This document shows positions 5,849 to 8,264 of a stretch of DNA of 8,264 nucleotides, in pieces. This stretch comes from Planctomycetota bacterium. GTDB taxonomy: Bacteria; Planctomycetota; Phycisphaerae; UBA1845. The notes below the pieces were generated by a model. That model was not told where the DNA came from, searched no databases, and was given only the letters and a program-made list of their open reading frames with translations. A program made the translations under genes and the position numbers. The stretch covers positions 1 to 8,264 of the forward strand of contig JADFIX010000123.1 of assembly GCA_022566435.1 (NCBI GenBank). Reading direction: 5' to 3'. Each line of letters starts with the position of its first letter. Positions within the stretch are counted from its first letter, which is position 1.

Positions 5849-7654
5849 ATGAAAAGTGCTAGAGGATTCCTGTTTGGTCGTGCGCGGGCGTGCCTCGCCG
5901 TTGGGACTTTGGTACTCGGTGCCGACGCGTCCGCGGGTGGAGTCGATTGGATCAGCTTCGCGGACGAAACGGCCACTCGACTCGTCGCAGACCCTTCCGT
6001 TGGGGTCAGCGACCCGTTTGAGAAGGACATCGCGGTGGGTGATGTCGACAATGACGGCGACCCGGATTTGCTGTTCGTGAACTCTCGCCGTTGGAAATGG
6101 GACAGAACCGGCGACGAAAAACCCGCGACGATGGCTCTCTATGAAAATGACGGAACGGGACGCTTCAAGGAGGTCACCGCGGGTTCGGGACTGGACGTTT
6201 CACTGTACGGCATGGGTGTCGCCATCGGCGATTTCGACAACGACGGGCGGGTCGACGTTTACGTGACCGCCGTGGGGCCGAATCGGCTGTTCCGCAATCT
6301 GGGGAAAGGGAAATTCGCCGACGTCACAAAAGCAGCCGGCGTCGCCGGTGGCGAAAAGGACTGGGGCACGAGCGCCGGATTTTTCGATTACGACAACGAC
6401 GGCGACCTCGACCTGTTCGTCTGCAATTACGTGAAGTGGTCGCGGGCGTTCGACGCCGGCCAGAAATCCACGTTGGACGGCACGCTCCGCGCGTACGGAG
6501 ATCCCAAGAAATTCCCGGGCAGTTTCTGCTCGCTGTTTCGGAACGAGGGACGCGGCCGCTTCGCGGACGTCTCACGGCAGGCCGGCATTCAGGTTGAGAA
6601 TCGCAAGAACAAGCCGGCCGGAAAATCACTCGGAGTCTGTTTCGCGGATCTGGATCGCGACGGTGACCTCGACGTCGTCGTCGCCAACGATACCGTTCCG
6701 AACTTCCTGTTCGAGAATCTCGGAAACGGGAAGTTCAAGGAACACGGCAGGACGGCCAACCTGGCACTGGGTCCAAACGCCAAGGCACGCGGTGCAATGG
6801 GAATTGACGTCGCCCACTTCCGAAACAACAGAGAACTCGGAATCGCGATCGGCAACTTTTCCACCGAGATGACCGCGCTGTATGTATCCAGCAACGGGGA
6901 ATTGCTGTTTACCGACCAGGCGGTTTCGAACGGCATCGGGCCGGTCACGCGACAGGTCCTGACGTTCGGCGTGCTGTTCTTCGATGCCGACCTCGACGGG
7001 CGACTCGATTTGTTCGCGGCCAACGGGCACCTCGAAAAGGACATTGCAAAAGTCCAGGCGCGGCAGACTTATCAGCAACCTCCGCAATTGTTATGGAACT
7101 GCGGTCCGCAATATAAGACGGAATTTCTCTCGATCGTGAAGCCCGTCAAGCCGTTGCGCAAGAAGGGGGAAACCGACGCCGCGTTCCAGAACAGGACGGA
7201 GAAATGGAAAGCGGAAAGCAAGGACTTTGCCTCGCGCATGGAAGATTTCACGCGCGCGATGGTCGGCCGCGGGACGGCGTTCGCCGACATTGATCGCGAC
7301 GGCGACCTCGACCTCGTCATCGTCGGGAACGGTCAGCCGCCGCGCTTGCTGCGGAACGATCAGCAACTCGGCCACAACTGGCTGCAATTCAAGATCGTCG
7401 GAAGACGGTCGAATCGGGATGCCATCGGGGCGCGCGTCGAAGTCCACCTGCCGGACGGGACCGTGCTGCGGCAGCAGGTCATGCCCACGCGCGGCTACCT
7501 ATCGCAGGTGGAGTTGCCCGTCTGTTTTGGACTGGGGAAAATTGATCGCGTCAGCAAAGTCCGCGTGATCTGGCCGAGCGGAGCGGAACTCGACGTCACG
7601 AGCAAGGTCCGTCTCAACTCGCGACTGACCGTCACGGAACCCGCGAGGAAGTAG
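5849..7654 (+). CDS. Secreted FG-GAP/VCBS repeat protein with C-terminal ASPIC/UnbV domain
   Basis: 601 residues. A signal peptide (about 1-29, ending ADASA before GGVDW) predicts export. The body is an integrin-alpha-like beta-propeller with six clear calcium loops of the DxDxDGxxD type, beginning at D65, D128, D180, D267, D379 and D480. A seventh, degenerate one lies near 320-330 (DVAHFRNNREL), consistent with seven blades. The end is an ASPIC/UnbV domain (about 505-596) with NWLQFKIVG, SNRDAIGARV, GYLSQVELP and VRVIWPSG. Such CRTAC1-like proteins are common in planctomycetes; ligand and role are unknown, with extracellular calcium-dependent binding likely. Unusual is a charged, Lys-rich insert at about 421-470, between the sixth-blade region and the last calcium loop. 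The ATG at 5849 follows GGGGGG (5836-5841) with 7 nt spacing. GC is high (70% in line 7261-7320 by hand count). Confidence 0.95.
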   Translation: MKSARGFLFGRARACLAVGTLVLGADASAGGVDWISFADETATRLVADPSVGVSDPFEKDIAVGDVDNDGDPDLLFVNSRRWKWDRTGDEKPATMALYENDGTGRFKEVTAGSGLDVSLYGMGVAIGDFDNDGRVDVYVTAVGPNRLFRNLGKGKFADVTKAAGVAGGEKDWGTSAGFFDYDNDGDLDLFVCNYVKWSRAFDAGQKSTLDGTLRAYGDPKKFPGSFCSLFRNEGRGRFADVSRQAGIQVENRKNKPAGKSLGVCFADLDRDGDLDVVVANDTVPNFLFENLGNGKFKEHGRTANLALGPNAKARGAMGIDVAHFRNNRELGIAIGNFSTEMTALYVSSNGELLFTDQAVSNGIGPVTRQVLTFGVLFFDADLDGRLDLFAANGHLEKDIAKVQARQTYQQPPQLLWNCGPQYKTEFLSIVKPVKPLRKKGETDAAFQNRTEKWKAESKDFASRMEDFTRAMVGRGTAFADIDRDGDLDLVIVGNGQPPRLLRNDQQLGHNWLQFKIVGRRSNRDAIGARVEVHLPDGTVLRQQVMPTRGYLSQVELPVCFGLGKIDRVSKVRVIWPSGAELDVTSKVRLNSRLTVTEPARK

Positions 7655-7661
7655 TTTTCTG

Positions 7662-7863
7662 TAGGGGCCGTGCCTCTGTGCCGGCCCGCCGTTGTGTGCT
7701 CTCACACCGAGAACCGTCCCGTGGGACGCCGTTCGAGCGGGAACGAGAGAATTTGTCAGAATGCCCGAATTTGTCGAGAAATCGTGCGCCGCTTGGTTTC
7801 CCATCGGACGCGATTTGAACGTGGTTCCCACAACGGCGGGACGGGACGGAGCCGTGGCCCCTT
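7662..7863. mobile_element. MITE-like element with 35-bp inverted ends
   Basis: The ends 7662-7696 and 7829-7863 are inverted repeats, 28 of 35 positions matching by hand. The inner 12 bp (CCCGCCGTTGTG against its complement) are perfect, and GGGGCC also matches near the outer tip. The 132-bp interior has no recognisable gene. No transposase is present and I could not identify a clear target-site duplication. The element begins 8 bp after the FG-GAP gene stop and fills most of the gap 7655-7978. It may be a small non-autonomous mobile repeat or a large RNA hairpin from the 3' flank of that gene. Confidence 0.5.
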
Positions 7864-7889
7864 CAGGAGTTCCGCGAATTCTGCCGTCA

Positions 7890-7901
7890 GGAAGCGCTTC
7901 C
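7890..7901. repeat. Short perfect palindrome
   Basis: GGAAGCGCTTCC is a perfect 12-bp palindrome about 80 bp before the YfhO-type gene. It could be a dimeric-protein operator, but palindromes of this length also arise by chance; no second copy was noticed in the window. Confidence 0.3.
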
Positions 7902-7978
7902 TTCGGTCGCGGCAAAACAACGGAGACGTTATTTTCTTACAAGCTGCCGGCGGTTCATGAATTCTTCGGACGAACCGT

Positions 7979-8264
7979 ATGAAAGAGCGAAAGTCACCCC
8001 CGTTTCAACGGGAATCGCTGATCGCGACGAGTCTCGTCGTCGCGATTGCGGTTGGGCTTTCCTACGTTTTCTGGCGCGACCTGTGGCATGGCGGCGGGTT
8101 GATCGGCGGCGACCTCTACACGTACTTCTTTCCCCAGAAGACGTTCCTCGTCGATCGCCTGCGGGCCGGGGAGTTTCCGCTGTGGAACAATCTGGTCGGC
8201 CATGGTTACCCGTTGATCGCGGAAAGTCAAACGGGAGCCCTTTATCCGCCAAACTGGTTGTTCT
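7979..8264 (+). CDS. YfhO-family membrane protein, N-terminal part (truncated by window end)
   Basis: 95 complete codons are visible and the frame runs off the right edge. A short basic start (MKERK) is followed by a membrane segment (about 13-31). Then comes an extracytoplasmic stretch with the family's early motifs: [11 protein letters not shown] (43-53), [10 protein letters not shown] (62-71), [20 protein letters not shown] (74-93). This order (GGD, PLWN, GxP, YPxN) is typical of the YfhO/PF09586 group of large multi-pass proteins related to GT-C glycosyltransferases, some members of which glycosylate cell-envelope polymers. Planctomycetes carry many paralogues. The ATG at 7979 is preceded by a weak CGGACG (7968-7973). 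The full protein is probably several hundred residues longer, and its substrate cannot be inferred. Confidence 0.85.
   Translation, partial: MKERKSPPFQRESLIATSLVVAIAVGLSYVFWRDLWHGGGLIGGDLYTYFFPQKTFLVDRLRAGEFPLWNNLVGHGYPLIAESQTGALYPPNWLF

Noticed and set aside
7692..7982. 96-codon frame in the gap before the YfhO-type gene
   Set aside because: It lies mostly within the inverted-repeat element and overlaps the next gene's start by a few bases. It has no ribosome binding site and no family resemblance.
7929..8252. Minus-strand frame opposite the YfhO-type gene
   Set aside because: The plus strand encodes clear YfhO motifs, and the minus-strand product is low-complexity Arg/Ser text typical of an antisense shadow.

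Overview
The window looks like chromosomal DNA from a planctomycete or a close relative. I infer this from four things: an FG-GAP/ASPIC-UnbV secreted protein and a YfhO-type membrane protein of the kind abundant in that phylum, GTG starts, mostly GC-rich coding DNA, and intergenic regions packed with short iterated and palindromic repeats. No rRNA, tRNA, CRISPR array, transposase or phage gene is visible.

Layout. 1-518: 3' part of a type I signal peptidase gene, AT-richer than the rest. 519-1078: a gene-free stretch of about 560 bp holding an octamer tandem repeat, two hairpin elements of one family and a 10-bp iterated repeat. 1079-1828: DUF502 membrane protein. 1829-2149: a strong hairpin element of the same family, then a possible promoter. 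2150-3943: exported GH13 (alpha-amylase superfamily) protein whose active-site residues are largely replaced. 3944-4423: gene-poor gap between convergent genes, with two more copies of the 10-bp iterated repeat and a doubtful 52-codon ORF. 4424-5656 (minus): DUF819 membrane protein. 5657-5848: divergent intergenic region with a plausible promoter for the rightward gene. 5849-7654: secreted FG-GAP/ASPIC-UnbV protein. 7655-7978: about 320 bp spanned mostly by a MITE-like inverted repeat. 7979-8264: 5' part of a YfhO-family membrane protein gene.

The genes do not form an obvious operon or pathway. They are separated by gaps of 192-560 bp and point both ways. What they share is envelope location: signal peptidase, three multi-pass membrane proteins and two exported proteins. 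The most notable items are the GH13 protein with a degenerated catalytic site, the helically phased 10-bp repeats (three copies, one of them an inverted array), the recurrent hairpin family, and the 202-bp element with 35-bp inverted ends.
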